A DNA stretch of 64,000 nucleotides from Eggerthellaceae bacterium (GCA_009782605.1 WRIR01000003.1:99181-163180), one strand, 5' to 3'; positions 34,461-44,305 are shown, counted from the first letter of the stretch. Made by a program: numbers and translations. Notes: generated from the letters alone by a model not told the origin.

Positions 34461-35084
34461 TTGGACAGCTTCTTCAAGCTTCGCGCCGAGAAGCAAGAGC
34501 ACATCATCGACGCCGCGCTCGCTGTTTTCGGGCGCAACGGGTACAGGAAGGCCTCGGTTGCCGACATTGCCGCAGAGGCAGGCATCGCCAAGGGCATGGT
34601 CATGTACTATTTCGGCAGCAAGAAGAACCTGTACCTGTTCCTCGCAGGGCACTGTGAAAAAATACTCCTGGAGGCGGTTGAGGAGGGGGTCGACAAGAAC
34701 GTCACTGATTTTTTCGACAAGATAAGGATAGCGACAGAGGTCAAAGTCTCCATGATGAAAAAACACCCTGCCATCCTCTTGTTTTTGGCAAAGTTCTATT
34801 ACGAGACCGACAGCGAGGTCGCAGAGATTCTTGAGGAGTTCTCAAAAAAAGGAGGGGGCGCCCGTGACAGGATACTGCTCGACGGCACCGATATCTCGAA
34901 GTTTAAGGACGGCGTTGACCCGAAGCTGCTGGAGAAGTTCTTTCTGTGGGCCAGCGAGGGGTTCGTAAACAGTTTCGGGTCGCATATGGGCGTGGATGAC
35001 ATCGACCCGTTCGTAGACGAGTTCTATGCGCTTATTGATGTGATGAGAAAGCATTTTTACAAGGTTGAGCAAGGCACGGTATAG
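34461..35084 (+). CDS. TetR family regulator of the adjacent ABC exporter
   Basis: A 207-residue TetR protein. The HTH is VADIAAEAGIAKGMVMYYFGSKKNLY (about 33-58). It starts at a TTG (34461) seven bases after GGAGGTGA; no ATG is placed as well. It is 37 bases upstream of an ABC ATPase gene, the usual order for a repressor of a drug-efflux operon. Confidence 0.85.
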   Translation: MDSFFKLRAEKQEHIIDAALAVFGRNGYRKASVADIAAEAGIAKGMVMYYFGSKKNLYLFLAGHCEKILLEAVEEGVDKNVTDFFDKIRIATEVKVSMMKKHPAILLFLAKFYYETDSEVAEILEEFSKKGGGARDRILLDGTDISKFKDGVDPKLLEKFFLWASEGFVNSFGSHMGVDDIDPFVDEFYALIDVMRKHFYKVEQGTV

Positions 35085-35121
35085 CAGGCCTGCACATACA
35101 GGCCATTAAGGAGGATCTGAA

Positions 35122-36018
35122 ATGTCTGAGTTGAGTCTGGAAACCGTCGATCTGACAAAGAGGTTCGGTAAGTTCACCGCGCTTGACAGCGTCAACCTCA
35201 AGGTGAACGAAGGCGAGGTGTTCGGCTATATCGGGCCGAACGGCGCCGGCAAGACCACCACCATCCGCGTGCTGCTGGGCATCCTCCAGGCATCGGAGGG
35301 CAGCGCGAAGGTGTTCGGGATGGACGCATGGAAGGACGCCGTCGAGATCCACAAGAGGATCGCCTATGTGCCGGGCGACGTCAACCTGTGGCCGAACCTG
35401 ACGGGCGGCGAGGTCATCGACCTGTTCGTCAGCCTCTGCGGGAAGCACGACAAGAGCCGCCGGGAAGGGCTCTTGGAGGACTTCGACCTCGACCCGTCGA
35501 AGAAGTGCCGCACCTATTCAAAAGGCAACCGGCAGAAAGTGGCCCTTGTGGCGGCACTGGCATCCGATGCCGACCTCTACATCCTCGACGAGCCGACCAG
35601 CGGGCTCGACCCCTTGATGGAGCAGGTGTTCCAAGAGCGTGTCCTCGGGCTGAAGAAGCAGGGCAAGGGGATATTCCTGTCGAGCCACATCATGTCCGAG
35701 GTGGAGAAGCTCTGCGACAGGATCGCCATCATAAAAGAAGGCGCGATAGTGGAGTCGGGGACGCTTGACGAGATGCGCCACCTTACCAGGATGAGCATGA
35801 CCATCAAGACAGAGGCCCCGGTCGAGGGCCTTGACCAGGTCAAGGGCGTCCACGAAATCACCGACGGGCAGGGAGGCCTGACCTTCCAGGTCGACTCCGA
35901 CACTGTCGGCGACGTCGTCTCGTTCATCGGGAAGTTCGGCGTCACAAAGCTTGAGAGCACGCCGCCGACCCTGGAGGACCTGTTCATGCGCCACTACAAC
36001 ACCGCGGGAGGTGCATGA
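35122..36018 (+). CDS. ABC transporter ATP-binding protein (ABC-2 exporter type)
   Basis: A 298-residue ATPase: Walker A GPNGAGKTT (about 38-46), signature YSKGNRQKV (about 133-141; the degenerate form usual in this class), Walker B LYILDEPTSGLD (about 153-164), and the H-loop in SSHIMSE. The C-terminal 80 residues are the regulatory tail of DrrA-like ATPases. Overlaps the permease gene by four bases. Confidence 0.9.
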   Translation: MSELSLETVDLTKRFGKFTALDSVNLKVNEGEVFGYIGPNGAGKTTTIRVLLGILQASEGSAKVFGMDAWKDAVEIHKRIAYVPGDVNLWPNLTGGEVIDLFVSLCGKHDKSRREGLLEDFDLDPSKKCRTYSKGNRQKVALVAALASDADLYILDEPTSGLDPLMEQVFQERVLGLKKQGKGIFLSSHIMSEVEKLCDRIAIIKEGAIVESGTLDEMRHLTRMSMTIKTEAPVEGLDQVKGVHEITDGQGGLTFQVDSDTVGDVVSFIGKFGVTKLESTPPTLEDLFMRHYNTAGGA

Positions 36019-37664
36019 TCGTGCACGGGAACTTTGACAACACGCTCAAGCTCGTCCGCCTGGTTTTGAGGCGGGAGCGCTTCAATTCGTCGGTCTGGAT
36101 CATCGTCCTGACCCTGTTCTCGGTAATCCTCGCCCCGGGCATGCACGAGATGTTCTCCGACATGGGGACCCGGACGCAGATCGCCGCGATATACGACAAC
36201 CCCATCATGGTTGCCATGATGGGACCGGTTTACGGCCTCGACAACTTCACCACGGGCGCGATGTATGGCGGCATGATGCTTCTGTGGGTCGCCATAGCGG
36301 TCGGGGTCATGAACATATTCCTTGTGACGCGGCATACACGGACGGACGAGGAACGGGGGCAGATCGAAGTCGTGCGCTCCCTTCCGGTCGGGCGGCTTGC
36401 CACCATCAACGCAGCTATGATCTCCGCCCTTCTCATCAACGGGGTCCTTGCGCTTTTGATAGGCCTCGGGCTTGCGGCCACCGGCACCGATGGCATGGGC
36501 CTGGGCTCCAGCTTGCTCTACGGCGCATTGGTGGGGGCTGTCGGCTTGGTCTTCGCCGCCATCACCGCGCTGTGCTGCCAGCTCTCGTCAAGCTCGGGCG
36601 GTGCCATCGGGATGTCGATGGGCGTCTTGGGCCTTGCCTACATGATCCGTGCTGCCGGAGACGCGCAGGGCAGCGACCTTATCGCCTGCATGAGCCCCTT
36701 TGGCCTGGCGCAGCGCTCGCAGGTATATGTGAACGACTACCTCTGGCCGCTCCTTGTCCTGCTTGCGCTGGCCTGCGTCATCGCCGCGATCGCCTTCAAG
36801 CTCAACTCGATCCGCGACCTCGGGCAAGGCTTCCTGGCGGCAAAGCCCGGGCGCAGGGGGGCGGGGCCCCTCCTGCGGTCCCCCTTCGGGCTGGCAGTAC
36901 GCCTGCTGGCAAAGATGCTCATCATCTGGTTCGTGGTCATGCTCATGCTCGGGGCCTCCTATGGCTCGGTCATAGCGGATATAGGGGCCTTTGTGGGCGA
37001 CAGCCCCGAATACCTGCAAGTCATCGGCATTCCGGCAGAGGTTGTGGCCACCATGACCGATGCCGACAAGAGCAAGATCATCGTCGACTACTTTGCCGCC
37101 TTCATAACCGTCATGATGACGCTCGTCTGCCTTGTGCCGGTGCTGAACGCAGCCATGAGGGTCCGCAGCGAAGAGCGCGAGGGACGCTCGGAGCACATCC
37201 TTTCACGGGTGGTGTCAAACACTTCGTATATGGCCGGCTATGTGGCCATCGCGTATATAGCCAGCGTCCTGATACAGTTCGCCACGGCTGCCGGGCTCTA
37301 CCTCGCGACGGATGCGATGGCCGAGGCGAACCCCTTCACCTTCGGCGGCTTGGTCTCGGCCTTCTTTGCCTATCTGCCAGCGATGTGGGTCCTGATCGGC
37401 GTCGCGGTCCTGATTATCGGGCTGTTCCCGAAGGCGACCGGGGCCATCTGGGCCGTCTACGGCTTCGTGGCCTTCACTTCCTTTATCGGCGGGATGCTCA
37501 AGCTGCCTGACTGGGTCAACTGGCTCTCGCCCATGTATCATGTCCCTCGGTTGCCGATGGAGGAGATGGCCTACCCGCCCCTCGTGGTCATGACGGTGAT
37601 TGCGCTTGTCCTGACAGCCCTCGGCTTCGTGTTCTACAAGAGGCGCGACCTGGCGCCGGCCTAG
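36015..37664 (+). CDS. ABC-2 type permease, fused double-length
   Basis: A 549-residue permease with about twelve membrane segments in two halves separated by a soluble linker around residue 280. This double-length form works as one chain with the ATPase just upstream. TetR-ATPase-permease runs of this type generally export lipophilic drugs or fatty compounds; the substrate here is unknown. Confidence 0.87.
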   Translation: MIVHGNFDNTLKLVRLVLRRERFNSSVWIIVLTLFSVILAPGMHEMFSDMGTRTQIAAIYDNPIMVAMMGPVYGLDNFTTGAMYGGMMLLWVAIAVGVMNIFLVTRHTRTDEERGQIEVVRSLPVGRLATINAAMISALLINGVLALLIGLGLAATGTDGMGLGSSLLYGALVGAVGLVFAAITALCCQLSSSSGGAIGMSMGVLGLAYMIRAAGDAQGSDLIACMSPFGLAQRSQVYVNDYLWPLLVLLALACVIAAIAFKLNSIRDLGQGFLAAKPGRRGAGPLLRSPFGLAVRLLAKMLIIWFVVMLMLGASYGSVIADIGAFVGDSPEYLQVIGIPAEVVATMTDADKSKIIVDYFAAFITVMMTLVCLVPVLNAAMRVRSEEREGRSEHILSRVVSNTSYMAGYVAIAYIASVLIQFATAAGLYLATDAMAEANPFTFGGLVSAFFAYLPAMWVLIGVAVLIIGLFPKATGAIWAVYGFVAFTSFIGGMLKLPDWVNWLSPMYHVPRLPMEEMAYPPLVVMTVIALVLTALGFVFYKRRDLAPA

Positions 37665-37708
37665 GCGGCCGCGCCTCGCACGGGCGCGGTGCGCATGGCA
37701 AGGCGTGT

Positions 37709-37759
37709 GGCCCTGCCCCTCCCTCCGGCGGATGCCCTCCGGCGGACAGGGGCAGGGCC
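37709..37759. terminator. Long GC-rich stem-loop between convergent exporter permease and tetR genes
   Basis: A 12-bp arm GGCCCTGCCCCT (37709-37720) pairs with AGGGGCAGGGCC (37748-37759). The loop has two copies of CCCTCCGGCGGA. There is no long T run. Confidence 0.5.
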
Positions 37760-37761
37760 GC

Positions 37762-37812
37762 TCCTTACTCCCAGCCGATCCTCACTCCCAGTCGCTCCTT
37801 ACTCCCAGTCGA
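37762..37812. repeat. 17-bp x 3 tandem repeat overlapping the end of a tetR gene
   Basis: Copies at 37762, 37779 and 37796 read TCCTTACTCCCAGYCGM with one or two differences. The innermost copy contains the tetR stop codon and last residues (LDWE), so the end of the gene has been copied outward twice. Confidence 0.85.
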
Positions 37813-38362
37813 GCTGGAAGGGAACGACCTGGTGCCAGTAGTGCTGGGTCCACTTGTTGTAGAGCGAGGCCAGCGTCGCCGGCTCGACGTCCATGCCGTT
37901 CTCTATCCACTTGATGATGAGGACGGCGTTGGACGCGGCGAAGAAGTATGCTGCATAATACTTCTCCTGGTCGCTGATGGGGGACTTCTCCAGTATCCCC
38001 TGGTTGATGCCCGTGAGCTTCTTGGTCAGGCAGTCGAACAGGAGGCGGGTGTCGTCTATCTTGGCCACCTGGGCGTAGTAGTCCTTGTTGCGGGTAAAAC
38101 CCTGATAGACCTTCTCGGTGATGAGCCGGGGGGCCGACTCGATCTTTTGGGTGGGCAGCAGCTCGCGCAGGGCATGGATGGGCTGGATGATATCGTCGTC
38201 CACCAGCTTCTGCACGAGGTCCTCCTTGCTTGAGAAGAAGGAGTAGAAGGCTGTGCGGGAGACGTGCGCCCCCGCACAGACCATGGTGATGGTGATCTTC
38301 TCATAGGGCATCGAAAGGACCAGGGCTCTGAAACTCTGCTCGATAGCGCTGCAGGCCGACAT
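37799..38362 (-). CDS. TetR family transcriptional regulator
   Basis: A 187-residue regulator with HTH ITITMVCAGAHVSRTAFYSFFSSKEDL (about 23-49). It is downstream of the MFS gene by 66 bases and closes a VOC-MFS-TetR run on the minus strand; it probably senses the MFS substrate. The coding end is bounded by a tandem repeat. Confidence 0.83.
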   Translation of the reverse strand: MSACSAIEQSFRALVLSMPYEKITITMVCAGAHVSRTAFYSFFSSKEDLVQKLVDDDIIQPIHALRELLPTQKIESAPRLITEKVYQGFTRNKDYYAQVAKIDDTRLLFDCLTKKLTGINQGILEKSPISDQEKYYAAYFFAASNAVLIIKWIENGMDVEPATLASLYNKWTQHYWHQVVPFQLDWE

Positions 38363-38428
38363 CTCGCCCCCCTTGTCCTGGTCCTTCCGAAAGAAAGCCC
38401 CGCTTTCCGGTGATAGGCCTAGTGTACC

Positions 38429-39964
38429 CTACTTCCCGGCATTTTCCTCCTGCGGCAGCGGCTTGAGGAACAGGCCGACGATCAGCAGCAGGACGGAGGC
38501 CCCGGCAACAACCATCATGATCACCGGCATGGCATCCGGAAGCGCCATGACGCCGGCGACGTTGGCCGGCGTGCCCGCGGCGATGAGCGGCATGGCGTAC
38601 ATGGCCTGTATCATACCGAAGACCGGTATGGCTATGCCGCCGGCGAGGTTTTGCCCGACCTGGATGATCGAGTTCGACTGGACGCGGATCTCGGGCTTGA
38701 CCTGCATCTGCGCAGTCGCCGTTATGACCGTGTTGCGCGAGTTGTAGATGCCGGCAAGGAGCATCAGCACGAGGATCGCGATATAGGGCACATGCGGCGC
38801 CCCGGCCTCGTTCTTCCCCAAAACGCCGAGGAACAGCGCGATGAAGGCCACGAAAACGGCGATCTGGACGATGCTCGCGAAGGTCGAAACGCCGCGGATG
38901 TTGCGCGCCTTGGCGATGAGCTTGCCGTAGATGGGGCCGAGGAAGAGTCCCGCAAAAGCGAGGCAGGCGGTCGGCAGCAGCATCGCCAGGCCCTTGGTCT
39001 CAGGGTCGATGGCCTGGATGATGGGGTCGCCGGCAAGCGAGGGGATGTACTGCGGCATGAACATGCTCAGCGCCATCGAGGTGAAGATGGCAAAGAACAC
39101 GGTCAACGCCAGCAGCACCGAGGTCCTGTCCTTGAACACCTTCTTCGGCACGATGGCCGCGTCTCCCTTCTTCATGATAGTCACGACCATGATGACAAGC
39201 CCGATGAGGGCTATCACGGCAAGGACGTTGCTCACCGTCCCGCCCAGCGGGAAGAAGGTCGTCATGGACAGCATGATTATCAGGGCGCCGAGCAGGACCA
39301 TGAGGCCTATGGTGCCGATGACGTCGAAGCTGTGCCCGGGAGCGGCCAGGTTCTCGACGTCTGCCTTCTTCACGCTGACACCGAAAAAGACCATCAGCAT
39401 CGCAATCGCCATGAAGACGGCGAGCACGATGTTCCACCCGCGCCAGCCGACCGGGCTTTGCATGATGGCCCCGCCGAGCAGGGGCCCGGCGAGCATGCCT
39501 ATGCTCATCATGGTTCCCACGAACCCGAGGTACAGGCCGGCCTTCGCCTGGTCGAACATATCGCGGATGAGGGTGAAGCCGAGCACATAGATGCCCGCGC
39601 TCACAAATCCCCAAAAGGCACTGACGAGGACGATGGTCATCATGTTGGGCGCCATCGCGCGTCCCAAAAGGACGATCACGCCAATAAGCAGCGACGCGAC
39701 TATCAAGGGGCGCTTGATGGCGGGGTTCTTCGCCGCGAAATAACCATAGAGCGGCATGGCGATAAGGCCGAGGATGCCGCCGATGGACATGGCAAGGATA
39801 TAGAGTTGCCCATCGGTGAACTCCAGCTGTGCGGTCCGCAGCCAGCCTGAGAAGGTAACCGATGTGCACAGTTGTGCGATTAAGGCCACGTAGAGTCCGA
39901 ACAATGTCAGCATCTTCTTGGCCTGGGGTGCTTCTTGAAACGCATTGCGGGTTTCTTCGCTCAT
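38429..39964 (-). CDS. MFS transporter (14-helix, DHA2-like length)
   Basis: A 511-residue major facilitator with about 14 hydrophobic helices. The loop between helices 2 and 3 (LYGYFAAKNPAIKRPLI) is a weak form of the MFS A motif, and helix 5 has GPLLGGAIMQ, the antiporter-type motif C region. Cotranscription with a TetR gene and a VOC-domain gene suggests uptake or efflux of a small organic compound that the VOC protein modifies or binds. Confidence 0.83.
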   Translation of the reverse strand: MSEETRNAFQEAPQAKKMLTLFGLYVALIAQLCTSVTFSGWLRTAQLEFTDGQLYILAMSIGGILGLIAMPLYGYFAAKNPAIKRPLIVASLLIGVIVLLGRAMAPNMMTIVLVSAFWGFVSAGIYVLGFTLIRDMFDQAKAGLYLGFVGTMMSIGMLAGPLLGGAIMQSPVGWRGWNIVLAVFMAIAMLMVFFGVSVKKADVENLAAPGHSFDVIGTIGLMVLLGALIIMLSMTTFFPLGGTVSNVLAVIALIGLVIMVVTIMKKGDAAIVPKKVFKDRTSVLLALTVFFAIFTSMALSMFMPQYIPSLAGDPIIQAIDPETKGLAMLLPTACLAFAGLFLGPIYGKLIAKARNIRGVSTFASIVQIAVFVAFIALFLGVLGKNEAGAPHVPYIAILVLMLLAGIYNSRNTVITATAQMQVKPEIRVQSNSIIQVGQNLAGGIAIPVFGMIQAMYAMPLIAAGTPANVAGVMALPDAMPVIMMVVAGASVLLLIVGLFLKPLPQEENAGK

Positions 39965-40063
39965 TGCTTTCTTCCTTCCTTTTCATATGAGGCGGCCTTG
40001 TGGCCGCCGGTGCCCATGGGCTCACAGGCGCTTGTTGCAACTTTCACAGCCGTGCCCGTGCCA

Positions 40064-40573
40064 CTATCCGAGCTTTCTCCAGGGATCGGTGCCGTCCCAG
40101 TCCTCGGCGGCCTTCTTCACCATGCCCCAGAACGACTGGATGGGCGCATGTATCTCAAGGCAGTGGCCCAGGGTGTCGGTGAGGTCGATATAGGCGACGC
40201 GCAGGCCGCCGCCCGACTGCATGGTGAACAGGGGCTCGAAGCCGGCATCGGCGAAAAGCTCAAGCGTGCCGTCGAAGTCGTCGACCCAGTTCGAGAAATG
40301 ATGGAAGCCGAAGTGCCCCATCTCCGCATAGGGGTTCGGCTCGCTGAAGACCTGCACGAGCTCGACCTGCAGGTCGCCGAACTGTCCGAAGGCGGTCTGC
40401 CAGGTCAGCTCGATCTCCGTGCCCCGGTAGTCCATGACCTGCGTGGAGGGCTCCATATAGAAGAAGGGGCCCGAGCCGAAGAGGGCCGAGTGCATACGGG
40501 CGAAGGACTCGAGGTCTTCCACGTAGTACGATATCTGGTTCGTCGCATACTTGTTCATGTTCGTTTCAATCAT
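40064..40573 (-). CDS. VOC family (glyoxalase/bleomycin-resistance fold) protein
   Basis: A 169-residue protein with two beta-alpha-beta-beta-beta modules. Metal-type positions may be His in NQISYYVED region neighbours, GHFGFHHFSNWV (about 90-101) and the C-terminal Glu in GHCLEIHAP. It resembles epimerase or ring-cleavage-like VOC proteins, but no exact function is assigned. AAGGAGG precedes the ATG at 40573. First gene of the VOC-MFS-TetR run. The 287-base gap 40574-40860 holds only the promoter side of this gene and the ackA terminator. Confidence 0.75.
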   Translation of the reverse strand: MIETNMNKYATNQISYYVEDLESFARMHSALFGSGPFFYMEPSTQVMDYRGTEIELTWQTAFGQFGDLQVELVQVFSEPNPYAEMGHFGFHHFSNWVDDFDGTLELFADAGFEPLFTMQSGGGLRVAYIDLTDTLGHCLEIHAPIQSFWGMVKKAAEDWDGTDPWRKLG

Positions 40574-40771
40574 TATTGCCTCCTTGACGGGTGCATGCGC
40601 TCACACGCCGCATGCTCTTACAAATGCGATTGCCGATACACCAACCAGTGATAAAGCCTACCCTCCCTTCGCCTGGCATCGTGAACACACGCTTATTGAA
40701 ATGTAGCAAAGGAGGTCTTTTTCCGTCAGTTGATAAAACACCCCACATGATTCGAGTGTCCTTGCAGAAAA

Positions 40772-40808
40772 GCCGAAGTGTCGCTCTTACCCGACACTTC
40801 GGCCCATT
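40772..40808 (-). terminator. Terminator of ackA
   Basis: Perfect 12-bp stem GCCGAAGTGTCG / CGACACTTCGGC, 8-base loop, followed on the minus strand by TTTTC. It lies 57 bases past the ackA stop. Confidence 0.75.
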
Positions 40809-40860
40809 TGTAAGAAAAGTGGAAACAGAACAGCGGATGGGGGCCCTGCGAGCGTATCCC

Positions 40861-42063
40861 CTACTTCGAGAGCGCTGAGACGAGGTCGAAGGTGTCGCGG
40901 GCTATCATGTACTCCTCGTTGGTGGGGATGACCATGACCTTGACGGGCGAGTCGTCGGCCGAGATGAAGCGCTCTCCCCCGCGCAGGGCGTTCTTCCCCG
41001 CGTCGAGGACGATGCCCAGGCCCTCAAGCCCTTCGAGTATCTTCTCGCGCATCATGGCGGAGTTCTCGCCGATGCCCGCCGTGAAGACGATGCCGTCGGC
41101 GCCGCCCATGACGGCCAGGTAGATGCCGACGTACTTCTTGACCGCCTTCGCGTACATGTCTATCGCGAGCGCGGCGCGCCCGTTCCCGGCCTCGGCGGCC
41201 TCCTGGACGCTGCGCAGGTCGTTGCTCACGCCAGATATCCCCAAAAGCCCCGACTTCTTGTTCATGAGGTTGTTCACCCCATTGGTGTCAAGGCCCTCGC
41301 ACTCCATGACAAAGGGCACGATGGCGGGGTCGATGGCACCGCAGCGCGTGCCCATCATCAGGCCGTCGAGCGGGGTCAGGCCCATCGAGGTGTCGACCGC
41401 TATCCCCTCCTTCACCGCAGAGGCGGAGCAGCCGTTGCCCAGGTGGAGGGTGATGACGCGTGCCTTGCCATAGGGAATGCCCAAGACATCGGCAGCCCTC
41501 TCGGAGACGTAGCGGTGCGAGGTGCCGTGCATCCCGTACTTGCGGACGCCGTGCTTCTCGTAGAGCTCGTAGGGCAGCGGGTACATGTAGGCCTTCGGCT
41601 CAAGCGTCTGGAAGAAGCTGGTGTCGAATACCGCGACCATGGGAACGCCCGGCATGTGCTTCCTGCAGGCATGGATGCCCATCAGCGCGGGCGGGTTGTG
41701 GAGCGGCGCAAGGACCGAGAGCTCGGTGATCTTCTCGATGGCCTCTTCGTCTATCACGGTGGAAACGGGGTAGTGCTGCCCGCCCTGCACCACCCGGTGC
41801 CCCACCGCATCGATCTCGGAAAGGGAGCCGACCGCCTTCGCCGGGCCGTCCACCAGCGCCTCGATAACGAGCGCCATGGCTTCGTCGTGGTCTTTCAGGG
41901 GAGTCTCATCAAGCCGCTCGGCGTCACCCAGCCCGTATTTATGGAAGGAATCCCCGCTTCCGACCTTCTCACAAATTCCTATGGCAAGGATTTCCTGTGT
42001 TTCGACATTCATAAGTTGATACTTCAAAGACGAAGAACCTGCATTGATGACTAATACGTTCAC
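40861..42063 (-). CDS. ackA: Acetate kinase
   Basis: A 400-residue ASKHA-fold kinase converting acetyl phosphate and ADP to acetate and ATP. Signatures: VLVINAGSSSLKY (3-15), the second AckA motif HRVVQGGQHY (about 93-102), GMHGTSHRYVS (about 176-186), LGNGCSASA and GIGENS (about 331). No phosphotransacetylase gene adjoins it here. It could draw ATP from acetyl-CoA made elsewhere. Confidence 0.96.
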   Translation of the reverse strand: MNVLVINAGSSSLKYQLMNVETQEILAIGICEKVGSGDSFHKYGLGDAERLDETPLKDHDEAMALVIEALVDGPAKAVGSLSEIDAVGHRVVQGGQHYPVSTVIDEEAIEKITELSVLAPLHNPPALMGIHACRKHMPGVPMVAVFDTSFFQTLEPKAYMYPLPYELYEKHGVRKYGMHGTSHRYVSERAADVLGIPYGKARVITLHLGNGCSASAVKEGIAVDTSMGLTPLDGLMMGTRCGAIDPAIVPFVMECEGLDTNGVNNLMNKKSGLLGISGVSNDLRSVQEAAEAGNGRAALAIDMYAKAVKKYVGIYLAVMGGADGIVFTAGIGENSAMMREKILEGLEGLGIVLDAGKNALRGGERFISADDSPVKVMVIPTNEEYMIARDTFDLVSALSK

Positions 42064-42140
42064 GGAGCGCCTCCTTGTGTTGTGTTGAAAGCTTTGTCTA
42101 TAGGCATATTGTAGCCTAAAGGAAAAATCCTGTTCCGCAG

Positions 42141-42169
42141 AATACCGTCCTTCGGCAAACGGTATTTTT
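42141..42169. terminator. Hairpin between ackA and HIT genes
   Basis: AATACCGT (42141-42148) and ACGGTATT (42159-42166) with a CCTTCGGCAA loop; a T run follows only on the plus side, but it is the likely end of the minus-strand HIT transcript. Confidence 0.5.
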
Positions 42170-42240
42170 CTCTGTCGGCGGCAGCTGTCCGGAATTTCCG
42201 GATTGCTGAGAACCGGCTGCCCCTGTCTTCGCCGCGTCCT

Positions 42241-42597
42241 TTACTGCGGGGCGCTTTGTTTGGGGGAGCCGGAGTTCATGGGGGCGCCGCCGCATACGTG
42301 GACGTGTATGTGGTGGACGGTCTGCTGGGCGTCGGCGCCGGTGTTCACAGTGAGGCGGAAGCCCGGCCCGACAAGCCCCTTGGCCTCGGCGACCCTCACC
42401 GCCGTGTTGAAGAGGTGCCCCATCTCGTCGTCGGGTATCCCGTCGGCGATAGTGCTGTAGTGCTTCTTCGGGATAACGAGCGTGTGGACCGGCATCTGGG
42501 GGTTGAGGTCTTCGAAGGCAAGCACCCTTTCGTCCTCGTACACCTTCGCCGCAGGCAGCTCGCCTGATGCTATCTTGCAGAAAATACAACCGTCCAT
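42241..42597 (-). CDS. HIT-family nucleotide-binding protein
   Basis: A 118-residue HIT protein: CIFCKI (4-9, Zn-type Cys pair) and the His triad HHIHVHV (about 97-103). The family hydrolyses AMP-lysine or aminoacyl-AMP type phosphoramidates. The ATG at 42597 follows AAAGGAG; longer frame upstream is not supported. Confidence 0.93.
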   Translation of the reverse strand: MDGCIFCKIASGELPAAKVYEDERVLAFEDLNPQMPVHTLVIPKKHYSTIADGIPDDEMGHLFNTAVRVAEAKGLVGPGFRLTVNTGADAQQTVHHIHVHVCGGAPMNSGSPKQSAPQ

Positions 42598-42731
42598 GTC
42601 CTGTCTCCTTTCAGGTATTCCGCTTGCCGTGCGCATTCCGCGCAGTCCGCAGCCAACGGGACGGGGCCGCGCAGCCAGCACGTTGTGCACCCGAGCGGCA
42701 CGGGCAGGGCCCGGATGCCGCCGTTTTGCCC

Positions 42732-42986
42732 TTACGAGAGCGTCGTGTCCCGCGCCGCATCGTCGGCGGCATCGGGGGCGAGCTCGCCCATAAGGACCTC
42801 CACTTTTTGCTGAGCGTCGTTCAGCCGGGCCTTGAGCGCGGCGAGCAGGGCCACTCCCCGCTCGTAGCTTTTCAGGCTCTCCTCCAGCTCAAGCGCGTTG
42901 CTCTCCAAGACCCCCACGATCCCGTCAAGCTCCGCCATGGCCTCGCGGAAGCTCAAAGACTCGATAGGGCTCAATGATCCATCCAT
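42732..42986 (-). CDS. xseB: Exodeoxyribonuclease VII small subunit
   Basis: An 84-residue helical protein with the XseB pattern SFREAMAELDGIV...LELEESLKSYERGVALL. One base after xseA; both form the single-strand DNA exonuclease. Confidence 0.93.
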   Translation of the reverse strand: MDGSLSPIESLSFREAMAELDGIVGVLESNALELEESLKSYERGVALLAALKARLNDAQQKVEVLMGELAPDAADDAARDTTLS

Positions 42987-42987
42987 G

Positions 42988-44295
42988 CTATTCCTCCAAA
43001 CCGATCAGGGACGACTCTATATGCTCGATCCTCTCGACGCGGCATGCAAGCCTGCCGTCGGAAAGCTCCACCCCGACCCCGGCACCGACCTGCAGGGGCG
43101 CCACGCTCTTCAGCACCCTGCCTTTCGCATCCCGCGCAACCGCATAGCCCCGCCCGAGGACGATGAGCGGGGAGAGGTCGTGGAGCCGCGCCGCGCCGAG
43201 GGAAAGCGACGACTCGAACCGGGAAAGCAGGGTCCCGCCCTGCGCCCCCAGGCGGTCGCGCGAGCGTGCGAGCAGGTTGCGGTCGCGCTCGATGTTGTGC
43301 GGTATCGCCCGGAAAAGGCGCTCTTCGGCCAGGTCGAGCATCTGAGCCTCGGTGGCAAAGAGCGTGTTCGCGTCGGAGATCACCGGCCGCGTCGCAACAC
43401 GGTCGAGCAGCAGGGCGCAGCGTTCGAGCTTTTGGGAAAGCGCCGCGGTAAGCTGGCCTGCCGCGCCTGCAAGCAGCGCCGGAAGAAGCTCGGGGGCGGG
43501 GCTCACGGCCTCTGCCGCGGCAGTAGGCGTCGAGGCCCGCAGGTCGGCGACCATGTCGGCGATGCTCGTGTCGGGCTCATGGCCGATGCCGGTGACGACC
43601 GGGACGGCGCAGGCGGCGACCGCGCGTGCCAGCTGCTCGTCGTTGAAGGGCATCAGGTCCTCGAAGGACCCGCCGCCGCGCACGAGCAGCACGACCTCGG
43701 CCCCGGCCTGCTCAACTGCACGCAAGGCCTCGGCGAGGCCTTGTGGCGCCGCGGCGCCTTCGACCGGCACCCCTGCGAGCACCACGCGGGCAAGCGGGAA
43801 GCGTCGGCGCAAGGTGCGCAGCACGTCGTGAACGGCGGCTCCGCGCGGGGAGGTCACCAGGCCGATGCTTTGGGGGTAGCGCGGGACGGGGCGCTTCCTT
43901 TCAGGGGCCATCAGGCCCTCGGCCTTGAGCCTCTTCGCGAGGTTCGCGACCTCAAGGCGCAGCCGGCCCTCCCCCGCCAGCGCAAGCGTGAACACGTCGA
44001 AGTTCATGCGGCCCTTGGGTGCGTAGAGGGAGAAACGGCCCGTCATCTCGACGAGCATGCCGACGCGCAAGTCGACGCCGCAGCCCTCGTAGCGGTTGAG
44101 CCACATCATGCTCGGCAGGCTCGCCTTGTCGTCCTTGACCGTGAAGTAGACGGCCTTGTACCCGGGCTTGTTGCTCACCTCGGACACCTCGCCGACAAGG
44201 CTGAGGGTCAAACCTTCGAGTGCGGCCTTCGCCAGCCCCAGGGCGGCAGAGACCGAGAGGGGCTGTGCCTGCGGCTTCTCCTGGCCCTCTCCCAC
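42988..44295 (-). CDS. xseA: Exodeoxyribonuclease VII large subunit
   Basis: A 435-residue subunit: N-terminal OB fold (LVGEVSEVSNKPGYKAVYF about 33-51) and the catalytic domain with GLVTSPRGAAVHD, VLLVRGGGSFEDL and GIGHEPDTSIAD. The C-terminal GRGYAVARD is present. Upstream is the zinc metallopeptidase gene, 10 bases away. Confidence 0.95.
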   Translation of the reverse strand: MGEGQEKPQAQPLSVSAALGLAKAALEGLTLSLVGEVSEVSNKPGYKAVYFTVKDDKASLPSMMWLNRYEGCGVDLRVGMLVEMTGRFSLYAPKGRMNFDVFTLALAGEGRLRLEVANLAKRLKAEGLMAPERKRPVPRYPQSIGLVTSPRGAAVHDVLRTLRRRFPLARVVLAGVPVEGAAAPQGLAEALRAVEQAGAEVVLLVRGGGSFEDLMPFNDEQLARAVAACAVPVVTGIGHEPDTSIADMVADLRASTPTAAAEAVSPAPELLPALLAGAAGQLTAALSQKLERCALLLDRVATRPVISDANTLFATEAQMLDLAEERLFRAIPHNIERDRNLLARSRDRLGAQGGTLLSRFESSLSLGAARLHDLSPLIVLGRGYAVARDAKGRVLKSVAPLQVGAGVGVELSDGRLACRVERIEHIESSLIGLEE

Positions 44296-44305
44296 AGATA
44301 GCCGC

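Noticed and set aside
42898..44301. 467-codon plus-strand frame over xseA
   Set aside because: Antisense shadow of a core gene.
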